A program made the position numbers and the translations under genes. Positions 8,722 through 17,499 of a stretch of DNA of 64,000 nucleotides are shown piece after piece (positions within the stretch are counted from its first letter, which is position 1; the number at the start of each line of letters is the position of its first letter). The stretch is from JALZVT01 sp039029135 (GTDB taxonomy: Bacteria > Pseudomonadota > Gammaproteobacteria > Pseudomonadales > Azotimanducaceae). The notes beneath the pieces were generated by a model. That model was not told where the DNA came from. It searched no databases and saw only the letters and a program-made list of their open reading frames with translations. The stretch is from positions 1 through 64,000 of the forward strand of contig JBCCGT010000018.1 of assembly GCA_039029135.1 (NCBI GenBank), in the 5' to 3' direction.

Positions 8722-9435
8722 TTACGCGGCCTGTGCCAGCATCGGCGTTACGCCGACGCGAGCCCGAATGTCGTCCAGCGGCGTGTGCAGCTCCTGCTCC
8801 CACTTCACGAAGTGAATGTTGTCGATGCTGCGGCCCATCAGCCAGCCGCGGCTGATCGCATCCATCGCGCTCTCGGTGTGGCCAGGCTGCACAAACGCCA
8901 GATGCGCCATGGTCACCGCCATGCGAATGGCGTGGTACGGAAAGCGCAGCTGGGCGAAGTGGAAGGCTGCCATTCCGAGTTCCCCGAGGGGCGAGGCGTC
9001 GTGGCCGGTGATGACGTGCAGCATGTCGTGCATCTGGAAGCCGCGCACGATGGTGTAGGAGAGGTCCTCGGGCAGCCGATCCAGGGCGCCCTGCGAGGTG
9101 AGCTGTTCGTTGAAGGCCTTGTAATCGCGGGCCAGCGATTCGGTCAGATCGCCGTCGACAACAAACCGACGAAAGGCATGGCCGAGCGTCCCCGGCGCGC
9201 AGGCGGCAAGGTCATCCATGGTCAGAGGTTCCGGCAGGTGGCGCTCAGCCAGAAAGGCCTCGGCCCCTGGCAGGCCGTGCAGGGTTTCGAGATAGCCATC
9301 GATGGCGCTCTGCGGTGCGCCTGCCCAAAACTCATGGAACAGCAGGTAGACGGGATAAGCGAATGGGTCGTCTGCCGCGCGGAGGAATTTCTCAGCAAAC
9401 TCGCGATCGATGATGGGCTGGTAGGAATCGGTCAT
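8722..9435 (-). CDS. COQ4-family protein
   Basis: 237 residues. The COQ4 zinc-ligand motif HDxxHx11E is complete: H136, D137, H140 and E152 within MHDMLHVITGHDASPLGE. COQ4 supports ubiquinone biosynthesis; the eukaryotic protein organises the CoQ complex and has been linked to C1 decarboxylation/hydroxylation of the quinone ring. Bacterial members are less studied. It has no signal peptide or transmembrane helix. Adjacent genes are not ubiquinone genes, so a direct role in the pathway here is inferred from the family only. Confidence 0.85.
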   Translation of the reverse strand: MTDSYQPIIDREFAEKFLRAADDPFAYPVYLLFHEFWAGAPQSAIDGYLETLHGLPGAEAFLAERHLPEPLTMDDLAACAPGTLGHAFRRFVVDGDLTESLARDYKAFNEQLTSQGALDRLPEDLSYTIVRGFQMHDMLHVITGHDASPLGELGMAAFHFAQLRFPYHAIRMAVTMAHLAFVQPGHTESAMDAISRGWLMGRSIDNIHFVKWEQELHTPLDDIRARVGVTPMLAQAA

Positions 9436-9544
9436 GGCGCATTGTCCGTTATGACACGCCGGCTCGCCGGCAGAGCGACTAGCCTAGCGCATTAAATGAA
9501 CACGTTCAATGAAATGTTCCGGCTCCTTGATTCGCCGGCTCGAC

Positions 9545-10450
9545 TCAACGCCGGAAACGCTCAAGAACGGCAGCGTCCACCCAGACGATGTCGTCACCCC
9601 GTGTGAAGAAGAAGTAGGCGCCGTCCGGAGTGACGACCGGGCAGTAATCGCGATCGGGCGAGTTGATTGTGTTGCCCATGTGAACGTCGTCGCCCCAGGA
9701 GCCGTCGGGCTGTTTGAAGCTGATATACAGGTCCGAGTCGCCGAGCCCGTCGGGTCGACCGCTTGCGACGTGGATCAGATACGACTCGTCTGGGCTGACG
9801 TAGATGTCACCTTCGGCGGCCTCGCTATTGACGCCTGGACCGAGGTTGGCCGGGCTTTCGAAGCCGCCGTCGAGGTGCTGAGCGCGGTAGTTGTCGCGCC
9901 CGCCAAGGCTGTCTGCGCGCGTTGCGGCAAAGTACAGGCTGCCGTCGGCGACCAGCCAGGGATACAGCTCGTTATCGGCGCCGTTGATGTGATCGCCTAG
10001 CGGCTCCGGTGCCAATAGACCCTGTCGCGTGACCTTGCTGCGCCAGATGTTGTGGCGCTCCAGCGAGTAGCCCGGCAGCGGTCGCGTCGAAATGAAGTAC
10101 AGCCAGCCGCCGTCGGGCGAGAACGCCATATCGACGTCGGCGTGACCCGGATAGGTTTTCGACGGCGCCGCCATGCGCGGCTCCTGCCAGGTGCCGTCGG
10201 CGCGCTGGCGCGAGAAGAACATCTTGAAGCTGTCGCCGATTAGGCGAGAGAACATGAAAATGCGGCCGTTGGGGGAAAACACCGAGTTCAGCTCGCGCTC
10301 CCCATCCAGCGAGATTAACCCCGGGGCGAATGTCTCTGGCGTCATGCCCGGCGGTGGCTGGCCGAGGTATGGGCCTTCAAGCGTCGGCCACTCGGCCCGG
10401 GTCGTCGCCGCCCCGATAGTCAGAGCGATGACAATGATTGATTTGCGCAT
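9545..10450 (-). CDS. Secreted beta-propeller protein with PD40 (TolB-like) repeats
   Basis: 301 residues. An N-terminal signal peptide (RKSIIVIALTIGAATTRA) is followed by repeats of the form FSPDGxxLYF: NSVFSPNGRIFMFSR, MAFSPDGGWLYFIS, WLVADGSLYFAATR, YVSPDESYLIHVA and VVTPDGAYFFFTRG. This is the PD40/WD40-like propeller found in TolB and in many periplasmic proteins of unknown function. No peptidase domain is attached. Function unknown; periplasmic binding scaffold is the best guess. Confidence 0.85.
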   Translation of the reverse strand: MRKSIIVIALTIGAATTRAEWPTLEGPYLGQPPPGMTPETFAPGLISLDGERELNSVFSPNGRIFMFSRLIGDSFKMFFSRQRADGTWQEPRMAAPSKTYPGHADVDMAFSPDGGWLYFISTRPLPGYSLERHNIWRSKVTRQGLLAPEPLGDHINGADNELYPWLVADGSLYFAATRADSLGGRDNYRAQHLDGGFESPANLGPGVNSEAAEGDIYVSPDESYLIHVASGRPDGLGDSDLYISFKQPDGSWGDDVHMGNTINSPDRDYCPVVTPDGAYFFFTRGDDIVWVDAAVLERFRR

Positions 10451-10586
10451 GGTTCATCCGTGGACAGCGATCAGTTCTCGCGGACTCTAGCGCAACCGCC
10501 CGGCAGGCGGAAAACGCGACGTCGCCCGGAAGCGTGGGCGAATCCGAACTTCGCCAGATGCAGAGCGTCGCGTGCTAGGGGGGTAC

Positions 10587-12014
10587 CTAAGCCGCCGCCT
10601 CCAGCGCCAGGAGCGTCACGTCGTCCCCAAGATCTGCGCTCGTGAAACGCGCCTCCACCGCCTCCACCAGTTTGCCGACCTCCGACTCCGCGTTGCCCTG
10701 CAGCACCTTCTGGACCTCGGTCAGCGCCTCCTGAATCGACAGGTCGTTCTGCAGCGCGTCGAACAGACCGTCGCTGTACAGCAACAGCCGCTCCCTTGAG
10801 TCCAGCGTTACCTCGGTCTCGATGTACTCGGTGTGCTCGATGACGCCCGGGATACAGCCGGACACTTCCAATTCGTGCAGTTCGCCGTTGGGCTTCAGCA
10901 CGATGGGCGGCGGATGCCCCGCGCAGGCGACGGCCACCTTGCCATCCGGACCCAGAAGGGCGGCGGTCAGCGTTACCATCGACTCCGAATACAGGTTGTG
11001 GTTCAGCATCGCCGTATTCAGCAGCTCCAGGCACTGTGCCGGGCTCTCCGGCGGCGTTCCCGCGTGGAACAATCCATACAGGAAGCCCATGTGGGCATAG
11101 CAAAAGAAGTGCGCGGCCTCGTCGTGTCCCATGACGTCGCCCAGCACGATCAGCGTCTGGCCGTCCTCGGTCTCGCGGGCGAACAGGAAGTCGCCGCCGC
11201 CCGCCGAATGGCAGCGGCTGAACAGCGCGGCCGAGTAGTCGGCGCGCACGCTCGGCGTTTCCGGGGCCAGGCGACGCGTGATGCGTTCGTCGAGTCGATC
11301 CGAGAGCTGCTGCTTCAAGTGTTCGACCCGCGTCAACACGCGATTGATGCAGTTGGTGAGCGCAACCTTCTGTATCGGTTTGGACAGGAAGTCGTCTACC
11401 GCCGACCCGCTGGCCTGGGCCTGCTGCACGTCGTCATCGTTTCCCGTCAGAAAAACGAAGGGTATGGCCGCCGTCGACTTCTTGCTCAACAGCGCGTGCC
11501 GCAGCTCCCAGCCGTTCATCAGCGGCATCTCGATGTCGCACAGCACCAGGTCCGGTTCGGTGTCGGCGATGCCCTCCAGCGCTTCCCTGCCGTTTTCGAA
11601 CAGCGACACGTCGAACTCGGCGCTCAGGTAGTTTTCTATCAGAACCCGATAGAGTCGATCGTCGTCGACGACCGCGATATGGTGACGCTTGGACTTGCTG
11701 TCGCCCCTGAGGATGACGGACACCGTCTCGGTATTGCCTTCTATGGTGCTGACGAAGTCAGGATTGTCGAAGTGCCAGATCAACGGCTCCTCATCCGCGC
11801 GCACGTTGATGACCACCTTCAGATCGCGGGCCAGGCGCTCGATGTGTACGTGACAGCCGCCCTCGCGCTTGCTCTGCGCGACGCTGACGATGTTGCGGAC
11901 CTGTGACGCGTCCGTGGTGGCCACGCCGCAGGTCGCGAACAGCGTTTTCAGGCGTCGCTCGCAAGCGCGCCACGCGGATTCATTGTCGAGGTGTTGATCC
12001 AGTAATAGGTGCAT
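10587..12014 (-). CDS. Response regulator with PP2C (SpoIIE/RsbU-type) phosphatase output
   Basis: 475 residues in three parts. Residues 1-105 look like a worn-down GHKL kinase domain without the N, G1 or G2 boxes. Residues 112-230 are a receiver with acidic pocket DDD 117-119, phosphoacceptor D160 (LCDIEMP), T190 and K212. Residues 255-475 are a PPM/SpoIIE phosphatase with metal ligands in GGGDF (D275), LGDVMGHD (D293), CAGHPPP, YSDGLFDA and GDDVTLL. Such proteins dephosphorylate STAS anti-anti-sigma factors. It is the last gene of an operon with a GT4 glycosyltransferase and an Hpt protein (13-base gap), which gives a direct phosphodonor. The likely substrate is the STAS protein at 31498-31827. 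The architecture parallels HsbR of Pseudomonas, except that the active kinase is a separate gene here. Confidence 0.9.
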   Translation of the reverse strand: MHLLLDQHLDNESAWRACERRLKTLFATCGVATTDASQVRNIVSVAQSKREGGCHVHIERLARDLKVVINVRADEEPLIWHFDNPDFVSTIEGNTETVSVILRGDSKSKRHHIAVVDDDRLYRVLIENYLSAEFDVSLFENGREALEGIADTEPDLVLCDIEMPLMNGWELRHALLSKKSTAAIPFVFLTGNDDDVQQAQASGSAVDDFLSKPIQKVALTNCINRVLTRVEHLKQQLSDRLDERITRRLAPETPSVRADYSAALFSRCHSAGGGDFLFARETEDGQTLIVLGDVMGHDEAAHFFCYAHMGFLYGLFHAGTPPESPAQCLELLNTAMLNHNLYSESMVTLTAALLGPDGKVAVACAGHPPPIVLKPNGELHELEVSGCIPGVIEHTEYIETEVTLDSRERLLLYSDGLFDALQNDLSIQEALTEVQKVLQGNAESEVGKLVEAVEARFTSADLGDDVTLLALEAAA

Positions 12015-12026
12015 CGATCGACGCTG

Positions 12027-12371
12027 TTACGCGGCCGCCGGCAGATTCGCGAACGCATCGAATGTGGCGCGCGCAAGCTGCAGGAAGTCGTCCATCTCGC
12101 CGAGTATCGATTCATCGTCCGCCTTGGCGCGCATCTCCAGGTCTGCGGATCGTTCTGCTAGCGTGGAGCAGCCGAACGTGGCCGCGCTGCTTTTCAGCGA
12201 GTGCATGATCGCCCCGATCTCCTTGAGCGCGCCCAGCTTCGTGAGGTCGGCGATCCGATCGCAGTACTCGCCGTTTTCCTGCAGGAACAGATCGCGCAGC
12301 ATGGTCAGCGTCTCCGCGTCCAGCTCGCCGGCGAATTCGAAGTAATGTTGCTGGTTTATCAGTTGGGACAT
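12027..12371 (-). CDS. Hpt-domain histidine phosphotransfer protein
   Basis: 114 residues from the ATG at 12371, forming a single Hpt four-helix bundle. The phosphorylatable His is H57 in MHSLKSSAATFGC. It has no kinase domain, so it must receive phosphate from a hybrid sensor kinase elsewhere. It sits between the GT4 gene (10 bases upstream) and the receiver-PP2C gene (12 bases downstream), a layout that predicts transfer to D160 of that receiver. A longer frame upstream exists but overlaps the GT4 gene and is not Hpt-like. Confidence 0.9.
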   Translation of the reverse strand: MSQLINQQHYFEFAGELDAETLTMLRDLFLQENGEYCDRIADLTKLGALKEIGAIMHSLKSSAATFGCSTLAERSADLEMRAKADDESILGEMDDFLQLARATFDAFANLPAAA

Positions 12372-12381
12372 ATCTGACTCG

Positions 12382-13749
12382 TCAGGACGCTCTGCGCACT
12401 TCGGTGCGTTTCCGCGTGATGGCATCAAAGTCCTGCATGAGCTCGCTGACCTGCGACGACACGCTGAAGCGTTCCTTGGCGAAGGCCGCCGCGGTCTCTC
12501 CCTTAGAGGACTTCCAGGATTCGCTGATCGACTGGCGGATGGCCTCGCTCAGCGATTCGCTGAGCTCGGCGCCCTCAGCCTCCGGTAACAGGACGCCGAC
12601 GTCGTCGGATACGAAGTCGCGGGGTCCGCCGGAGTTCATGCCGATGACGGGCGTGCCGGTCGCCATGCACTCTACAAGCACCAGTCCGAACGGCTCATTG
12701 CGCGAGGGATAGACGCCCACGTCCGCCAGCGCGTTGATCCGCGCGATCTCCGACTGCGGCTGCGGGCCGAGAAACCAGGTGTTGCGTAGCTTCAGTGTCT
12801 CGTAGGCCATGCGATGATAGTGATCGATGGCGTCCTGCGGACCGGAGCCGATGATCAGTGTCGCGTAGTTGTGCGATTCTTCGTAGCGCTTCGCGGCCTC
12901 CAGCACGGCGTCCAGCCGTTTCCAGTCCGCGAACTTGCCGCAGAACACGACCACCGCGTCCGGATCGGAGTCGATACGACCCGGCAGCGGATCAACGCAG
13001 CTTGGCGCCAGCTTCAGAGAGCGCAGTATCCTGTTGCGTTCGACGCTCGTGTAGCGCTTGTGCTTGAACACATCCTGGTTGTAACCGTTGAGCGACAGGA
13101 TCATGCGTTCGCGCGGAAATTCCGGAAACACGTCGGCGATCTTGTCGAGTTGCTCTGCCGATATGGCCGCACAGGCATCGACGCCACGTTCGGGATCGAA
13201 GACGCCCTCTTCCTGCATCAGCGGCAGAAAGCGCGGCGGATACTCGGGATCCACGCCGCGCTTCTCGTGGGCGAACATCTTTAGCGCGGTGCCGTGGACG
13301 TAGCACAGTATCTGAAAGGTCTGCAGACCGGCTGCCGCGCGAGCGCGATTGATGTCGAGCAATACCAGTGGATTGAGAAAGCTGTGATGGGCGATCGCGG
13401 TCGTGACCGCGACGCCTGCGGCTTCTTCCGCTCGCGCGATTTCGGCGGCGGCGAAGCGACCAACGAGAGCGCGGAAGTCGTCGAACTCCTTCTCGGTCAT
13501 GGAGTGAAAGCGATACGAGCTGACCGGCGAAACCGATTCGCAGATCGGAATCTCGTGGGGTAGCTGCAGTATGGACACGAGCGGATCGTTCGAGGTCTGC
13601 GTCTGCGAGGGATATACGGAGTAGGCGACAGTCTCGGGGAGCTCGTTGAGAGCCTTGTGATGACACTCGTGGAGGATGCCGGAACCCGGGGCGAATTCGT
13701 CGCCGCGCTGCCAGTTGTTGGTGCCGAGTTGAAAGATCAGCTGCTTCAT
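12382..13749 (-). CDS. Family 4 glycosyltransferase
   Basis: 455 residues with the GT-B fold. The C-terminal half has the nucleotide-sugar site: VVFCGKFADWKRLDAVLEA, ATLIIGSGP and the E-x7-E motif EPFGLVLVE followed by CMATGTPVIGMNSGGPRDFV. The start at 13749 follows an AGGAGA; the frame extends 13 codons upstream without support. The N-terminal MKQLIFQLGTNNWQ is typical for a cytoplasmic GT4. It is first in the operon with Hpt and receiver-PP2C, so its expression is tied to the signalling proteins. Donor and acceptor are unknown; a role in the nearby polysaccharide pathway is inferred from context. Confidence 0.85.
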   Translation of the reverse strand: MKQLIFQLGTNNWQRGDEFAPGSGILHECHHKALNELPETVAYSVYPSQTQTSNDPLVSILQLPHEIPICESVSPVSSYRFHSMTEKEFDDFRALVGRFAAAEIARAEEAAGVAVTTAIAHHSFLNPLVLLDINRARAAAGLQTFQILCYVHGTALKMFAHEKRGVDPEYPPRFLPLMQEEGVFDPERGVDACAAISAEQLDKIADVFPEFPRERMILSLNGYNQDVFKHKRYTSVERNRILRSLKLAPSCVDPLPGRIDSDPDAVVVFCGKFADWKRLDAVLEAAKRYEESHNYATLIIGSGPQDAIDHYHRMAYETLKLRNTWFLGPQPQSEIARINALADVGVYPSRNEPFGLVLVECMATGTPVIGMNSGGPRDFVSDDVGVLLPEAEGAELSESLSEAIRQSISESWKSSKGETAAAFAKERFSVSSQVSELMQDFDAITRKRTEVRRAS

Positions 13750-14099
13750 GATCCTTGTCTCCTGGAATTCTCGGTGGCCATCGCGCACCTGTCTCGCGGC
13801 GGGCTAACATCGAACGCGAGCGCTCGCCGCGGGCCATGGCGCTGGCCGTAGCGCTGGCCATAGACAAATAGAAGGCGCTTTCTTCAGCGTAGTAGAGGCC
13901 GCGGCACTCGCTCGGTACCGGCTGTCGCGTTGTGCGCTGGCGCACAGCGCGCTGAACGTGCGTACATCACGAGCGCGGGCGTCGGGAAACCGTCGCTTTG
14001 TCAGCACTCTGTGCTGATCGATTGACGGCTTTTTGAACGGCCGCGTAGTCTGTTCCCCATCGAATAGAGCGCGGACTACACCGCGCCCCGGGGGAACGG
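13750..14099. other. Divergent intergenic region, no gene seen
   Basis: 350 bases between the GT4 operon (minus) and a secreted hypothetical (plus). It holds a 12-base palindrome GCGAGCGCTCGC (13816-13827), two copies of GCGCTGGCC 12 bases apart (13839-13847 and 13851-13859), and the plus-strand promoter and palindrome listed separately. The open frame on the minus strand at 13804-14007 has an Arg/Ala-rich composition typical of GC-rich noncoding DNA. Confidence 0.6.
14001..14051 (+). promoter_or_regulatory. Candidate promoter with upstream palindrome
   Basis: TTGACG (14022-14027), an 18-base spacer and TAGTCT (14046-14051) precede the start at 14100. Directly upstream is the perfect dyad TCAGCAC-TCT-GTGCTGA (14001-14017), which ends 4 bases before the -35 and looks like an operator for a dimeric regulator. 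The regulator is not identifiable. Confidence 0.45.
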
Positions 14100-14606
14100 A
14101 TGATTCATGCAGTCGAACAGCTTCTGCTGTTGGTTGGGCTATCTTTGGGGCAAGCCGTCAGCGTCGCGGATGAAGGCGTCGCCATCGAACCGCTGAGCTT
14201 TATTCAGGTTCACGGTCAGCGCCATCTCGTGCAGTTTCCGGAGCTGGCGTCGCCGGAGGCGGTTGACTCGCTGCAGGCGATGCTGGCGATGCACGGCCGG
14301 GAAATCGATGTGTTCAGCCTCGTCACCCCGACCGGTTTTGGTCGGCACGGTACGGCGAGCGAGATCATCGGCTACGACAAGGCGCGGGGTCACAACACCC
14401 GGCTGATCATCGAACTCGATGCGGACGCGCGCTTTGGCGCAATGACGATTGAGATCGATGGCAAGCGCCTCACGGGTGATGGACTGCAGCGAGCGCTCGA
14501 TGTGATCGACAGCGGCTACCGCCAGCACGCGCGGGAGGCCGTTGTCGAAGATGACGGCGAAGACAAGCCGCTGCCCGCGCTGCCGTCGACCGATCTGTCG
14601 GCGTAG
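14100..14606 (+). CDS. Secreted hypothetical protein
   Basis: 168 residues. The N-terminus (IHAVEQLLLLVGLSLGQAVSVADE) reads as a signal peptide, then a compact region of mixed strands and helices (residues ~30-145), then an acidic, Pro-rich tail. No domain recognised. It is preceded by a promoter-like element and palindrome, and it lies between the regulatory GT4 operon and a lipoprotein gene, so it may belong to the polysaccharide island, but nothing in its sequence shows this. Confidence 0.6.
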   Translation: MIHAVEQLLLLVGLSLGQAVSVADEGVAIEPLSFIQVHGQRHLVQFPELASPEAVDSLQAMLAMHGREIDVFSLVTPTGFGRHGTASEIIGYDKARGHNTRLIIELDADARFGAMTIEIDGKRLTGDGLQRALDVIDSGYRQHAREAVVEDDGEDKPLPALPSTDLSA

Positions 14607-14713
14607 CGCAACCCGTCCTGTTACCTGCTGCTCAAACCGGGTAGCGCGATCCGGCGCCGCGAGTTTTCGCTGCTATACCTGCTTGGAGTTTCGTTTTCCT
14701 TGCGGGTAAAGCT

Positions 14714-15442
14714 ATGCATATCTGGTCAGGCCGCGCGGCACGCCGGCGTTCTCTGCCTCTCCTTCTTTCCGGCGCGCTGCTGGGCGGCTGCGCGAGCACG
14801 CCCGACTTGTACCTGTATCAAGGCCTGCAGCCCGCCCAGGGACAGAAGGCAACGGACGGGGTGTTTCAGGACTTCTATTCCGATGCCGATACGCTAGCCC
14901 GAATCTGGGCCGATCCTGATGCGGCGCAGCACAACCCGAAGGGCACAGCATGGGCCCGCGCCGCCGTCGCCCGCGACGACGGCATGCCCTATCTCGACGT
15001 CGAGTTCGAGCGCGCGGGCTACGGCGTCAGCGTCGAGGTGGCGCCCAAGGACAAGACGCCTGAGCTGATCCCTGACAACGCGTCTCTCGAGTTCGAGTTG
15101 CGGTCCCCGCAGTCTGCCTGCGTCGGCGTGCGCATGATGGAGCACGACGGCGAGGTCTGGGGATACGGCAAGCCGCAGCTCGAATACGATTTCCAGTGCG
15201 TCGATGCCGGTCAGGCCTGGGAGCGCTTTAGCGTTCCGCTGCGCGACGGTTCCTGGTTCAAGTTCATCTATGGCGGCAATACGAATCTCGGCAACGAGAA
15301 GTTCGATGGCCGGATGGTGACGATGCTGTCGTTCGAGATCGGCCTGCGCGGTGCGTCCTACGTCAAGGGCGGCCGCGCGCGGGTGCAGATTCGCAACATC
15401 CAGGTGGTCCCCAAGTCCGGGGACGTAGCGGCGGCGTTCTAG
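14714..15442 (+). CDS. Lipoprotein with carbohydrate-binding-like beta-sandwich
   Basis: 242 residues with an Arg-rich signal sequence and lipobox LGGC (Cys26). Residue after Cys is Ala, so outer-membrane sorting is expected. The mature part is rich in strands and aromatic residues: SLEFELRSPQSACVGVRMME, WERFSVPLRDGSWFKFIYGG and a final strand RARVQIRNIQVV. The layout (LEFxLR..., W..F.VPL, final I.NI.VV) resembles CBM11/CIA30-like jellyrolls, which bind glycans, but I cannot show homology. The gene sits at the edge of the polysaccharide operon, pointing toward its end (55 bases apart, convergent). Confidence 0.65.
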   Translation: MHIWSGRAARRRSLPLLLSGALLGGCASTPDLYLYQGLQPAQGQKATDGVFQDFYSDADTLARIWADPDAAQHNPKGTAWARAAVARDDGMPYLDVEFERAGYGVSVEVAPKDKTPELIPDNASLEFELRSPQSACVGVRMMEHDGEVWGYGKPQLEYDFQCVDAGQAWERFSVPLRDGSWFKFIYGGNTNLGNEKFDGRMVTMLSFEIGLRGASYVKGGRARVQIRNIQVVPKSGDVAAAF

Positions 15443-15497
15443 CTCCCGTCTCCGCGAGGCGTCGATCCCGCGGCCTGGCGGTATTCCTCGTCACACG

Positions 15498-16460
15498 CTA
15501 GCGCAGGGCGATCATGCCCTGCTGCTGCACCGCCCAGCGCCGGTTCTCGCAGCGCACCAATAGATGCCCGTCCTCGAAGCGCAGCACGATCGAATCGGTG
15601 TCGTGCCGACGGCGCTCGGCTACGGGTCGTGCCAGCTGGACTTCCTTCCCAACGCTGAGTTCCAGCGCCGGCGCGCAAACTTCTGAGGTGCGCCAGTCCA
15701 CCGCGATGGTGACCCGGTTCGGGTAACGACACACGAGCAGCCTCTCTTCGTAGGCGCGGTGGCTGACCGCCGCGTTCAGGCGCCACTGCTTGTGCGCGTC
15801 ATGCGCGCAGTTCAGGGTCTGGCGTCTGCCTGCGGGCGTCTCCGGCAGCCCGACCTGCGTGGTGGTCGGGAGCCAGGGTCCGTTCATGCGCGGCACCCGT
15901 CGCGCAGCGACCGCGGGCTGGGTATTGTCCCGCGCGGTCAATGCGGCCGCGTCCTGTTTCCCAATTTCGGTGGGGGTCGATTGCTCCGCGATCTGTTCGG
16001 GGTCCGCGCTCTCGGCATCGGACGCATCCAGAGCATCGAACGCGGCGGCTAGCTGGGGCAGCGCCGGTCGCGCTGGCGCGGCGGCGACCAAGGTGAGCGG
16101 GGCCGCGGGCCACTGATCGTCAGCGGCGGCGGACGCCTGCGTGGTCGGCGCATGGCCCGGGATCAGGGCCGCCCTGGTGCGGGTCATCAGCTCCCGTGCC
16201 GCGGTGTTCGCTTGTGTGGGGCGCGGCGGTAGGCTGCGGCAGGCGCGCACAGCACAGTTCGTCAGTGTTGCGGCCGCCACGGTCTCGGCCACGCCGGGTA
16301 TCTCGACTTCCGGCGTGCTACGAGTGGCCAGATCAATACCGGCGTGCGTCAACGCGACGGCGCTGCGTTGGCTGTGGCGCAGGAGCTCGACGGGCTGCAG
16401 GGTCCACCAGATCACGCACAGCAGCGTTGCAAAGAACAGCAGCCACAGTCGGTCGCGCAT
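15498..16460 (-). CDS. Membrane-anchored hypothetical protein
   Basis: 320 residues from an ATG giving MRDRLWLLFFATLLCVIWW, a single N-terminal membrane segment. The middle (residues ~70-180) is low-complexity Ala/Pro/Thr-rich, likely disordered. The C-terminal third is more ordered and has four or more Cys (LNCAHDAHKQW, LVCRYPN, SEVCAPALEL, LVRCENRRW), suggesting periplasmic disulfides. No family recognised. It follows the esterase gene by 171 bases on the same strand and may be the last gene of the polysaccharide operon. Coding is fairly likely but not certain because the middle is compositionally biased; a start seven codons upstream is also possible. Confidence 0.55.
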   Translation of the reverse strand: MRDRLWLLFFATLLCVIWWTLQPVELLRHSQRSAVALTHAGIDLATRSTPEVEIPGVAETVAAATLTNCAVRACRSLPPRPTQANTAARELMTRTRAALIPGHAPTTQASAAADDQWPAAPLTLVAAAPARPALPQLAAAFDALDASDAESADPEQIAEQSTPTEIGKQDAAALTARDNTQPAVAARRVPRMNGPWLPTTTQVGLPETPAGRRQTLNCAHDAHKQWRLNAAVSHRAYEERLLVCRYPNRVTIAVDWRTSEVCAPALELSVGKEVQLARPVAERRRHDTDSIVLRFEDGHLLVRCENRRWAVQQQGMIALR

Positions 16461-16631
16461 CCCGATCCCACCCAGTCCCAAATCCCGTCGGGATTGTGGG
16501 CGCGAGGGCGCAGCGAAACCCGGCTACAGGTCACGCTCGTCAGACCAAATCGGCGAGGGTCGGAAACTGTGAAGGCGAGCGTCAGCGCGTCGGCGCGAAG
16601 CCCGCGCGTCGATGTCGCGAATCGGGCGCGC

Positions 16632-17468
16632 TTAGTTGCGGGCGTGACTGAACAGCCAGTCGAGGGGTGCCTTCGCGCGAAAGACCCGATCCCAGATCGC
16701 GTGGGGCGCGTCGGCAAACTCGGTGAAGCGAACCGGCGCGTCCAACCGTTCCAGCGCCGCGTAGAGCTGCTGGGAATTGCGCACGGGGACGATCTTGTCG
16801 CGGTCGCCGTGGAACAGCCACAGCGGCATCGACGCCAGCTCGACGCCGAGCGCCGCGGGGTCTGCCGGGATGCCCTTTACCGGTTCCAGATAGTTCGGCC
16901 GCCCGAGACGCGGGCAGACGCTCAGCGTTGCGGCGAAGGTGTCGGGATAACGCGCGGCCAGATGCAGCGCGCCGTGTCCGCCCATCGATACGCCGGCCAG
17001 ATACACGCGGTTACGGTCGCCTTTGGTTACTGCCAGCGCGCGCTCCAGCGTTGCCATGGCCAGGCGCATCATCGGTGGGTCCGTCCACCAGGCCTTCGCG
17101 GGCACCTGTGGCGCGACCACTACCGCCTCTTCCGGAAGCTGCATGATGGCGGGCAGCCCCACAGAGCGCGCGAGCTTCAGATCCTGGCCGCGCTCTCCGG
17201 CGCCGTGCAGGAACAGCACGACCGGCGGTCGCGCGGCGCCGTCGGCCAGGGCGGCGCTCGCTGGGGTGTACAGGGCAGCCTCGTAGCGCGCCTTGTCCAA
17301 CTCTATCGGCAGCGCTTGCCAGTCTGCCTTTGCCGCGGTCGCGATCACGCTTAACAGCGCGCAGGCAAGCGCACGCAACACCCGATCTCGAATCGCACTG
17401 CACCTGTCTGTGCTGTTGCTGGCGACGCGCGCTTTCCGTCCGCGCCCGGCGATACCCAGGTCGATCAT
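16632..17468 (-). CDS. Secreted alpha/beta-hydrolase esterase (predicted peptidase/feruloyl-esterase-like)
   Basis: 278 residues. The oxyanion segment is VVLFLHGAGERGQD, the nucleophile elbow is GVSMGGHG, the acid is probably in LWLFHGDRDKIVPV and the His in DAPHAIWD. This matches the LpqC/COG4099 type of secreted esterase. The start at 17468 is preceded by AAAGGA. A hydrophobic stretch RALACALLSVIATAAKA lies some 30 residues in, so export may use a start further inside (a GTG in RDRVLRALACALL). It is 31 bases downstream of the DUF3131 cluster on the same strand. Removal of acyl groups from the polysaccharide is an attractive inference, opposite to the OpgC-like acyltransferase. Confidence 0.8.
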   Translation of the reverse strand: MIDLGIAGRGRKARVASNSTDRCSAIRDRVLRALACALLSVIATAAKADWQALPIELDKARYEAALYTPASAALADGAARPPVVLFLHGAGERGQDLKLARSVGLPAIMQLPEEAVVVAPQVPAKAWWTDPPMMRLAMATLERALAVTKGDRNRVYLAGVSMGGHGALHLAARYPDTFAATLSVCPRLGRPNYLEPVKGIPADPAALGVELASMPLWLFHGDRDKIVPVRNSQQLYAALERLDAPVRFTEFADAPHAIWDRVFRAKAPLDWLFSHARN

Positions 17469-17499
17469 GCTTGTCCTTTCTTTTTTACCCGGTGGATGG

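Noticed and set aside
13804..14007. Small minus-strand gene upstream of the GT4 operon
   Set aside because: No ribosome site, no domain, biased composition, and it would cover the plus-strand promoter region.
15498..16481. Treating the hypothetical after the esterase as noncoding
   Set aside because: Its middle is low-complexity, but a clear N-terminal membrane helix and a Cys-containing ordered C-terminus argue for a real protein, so it was kept with low confidence.
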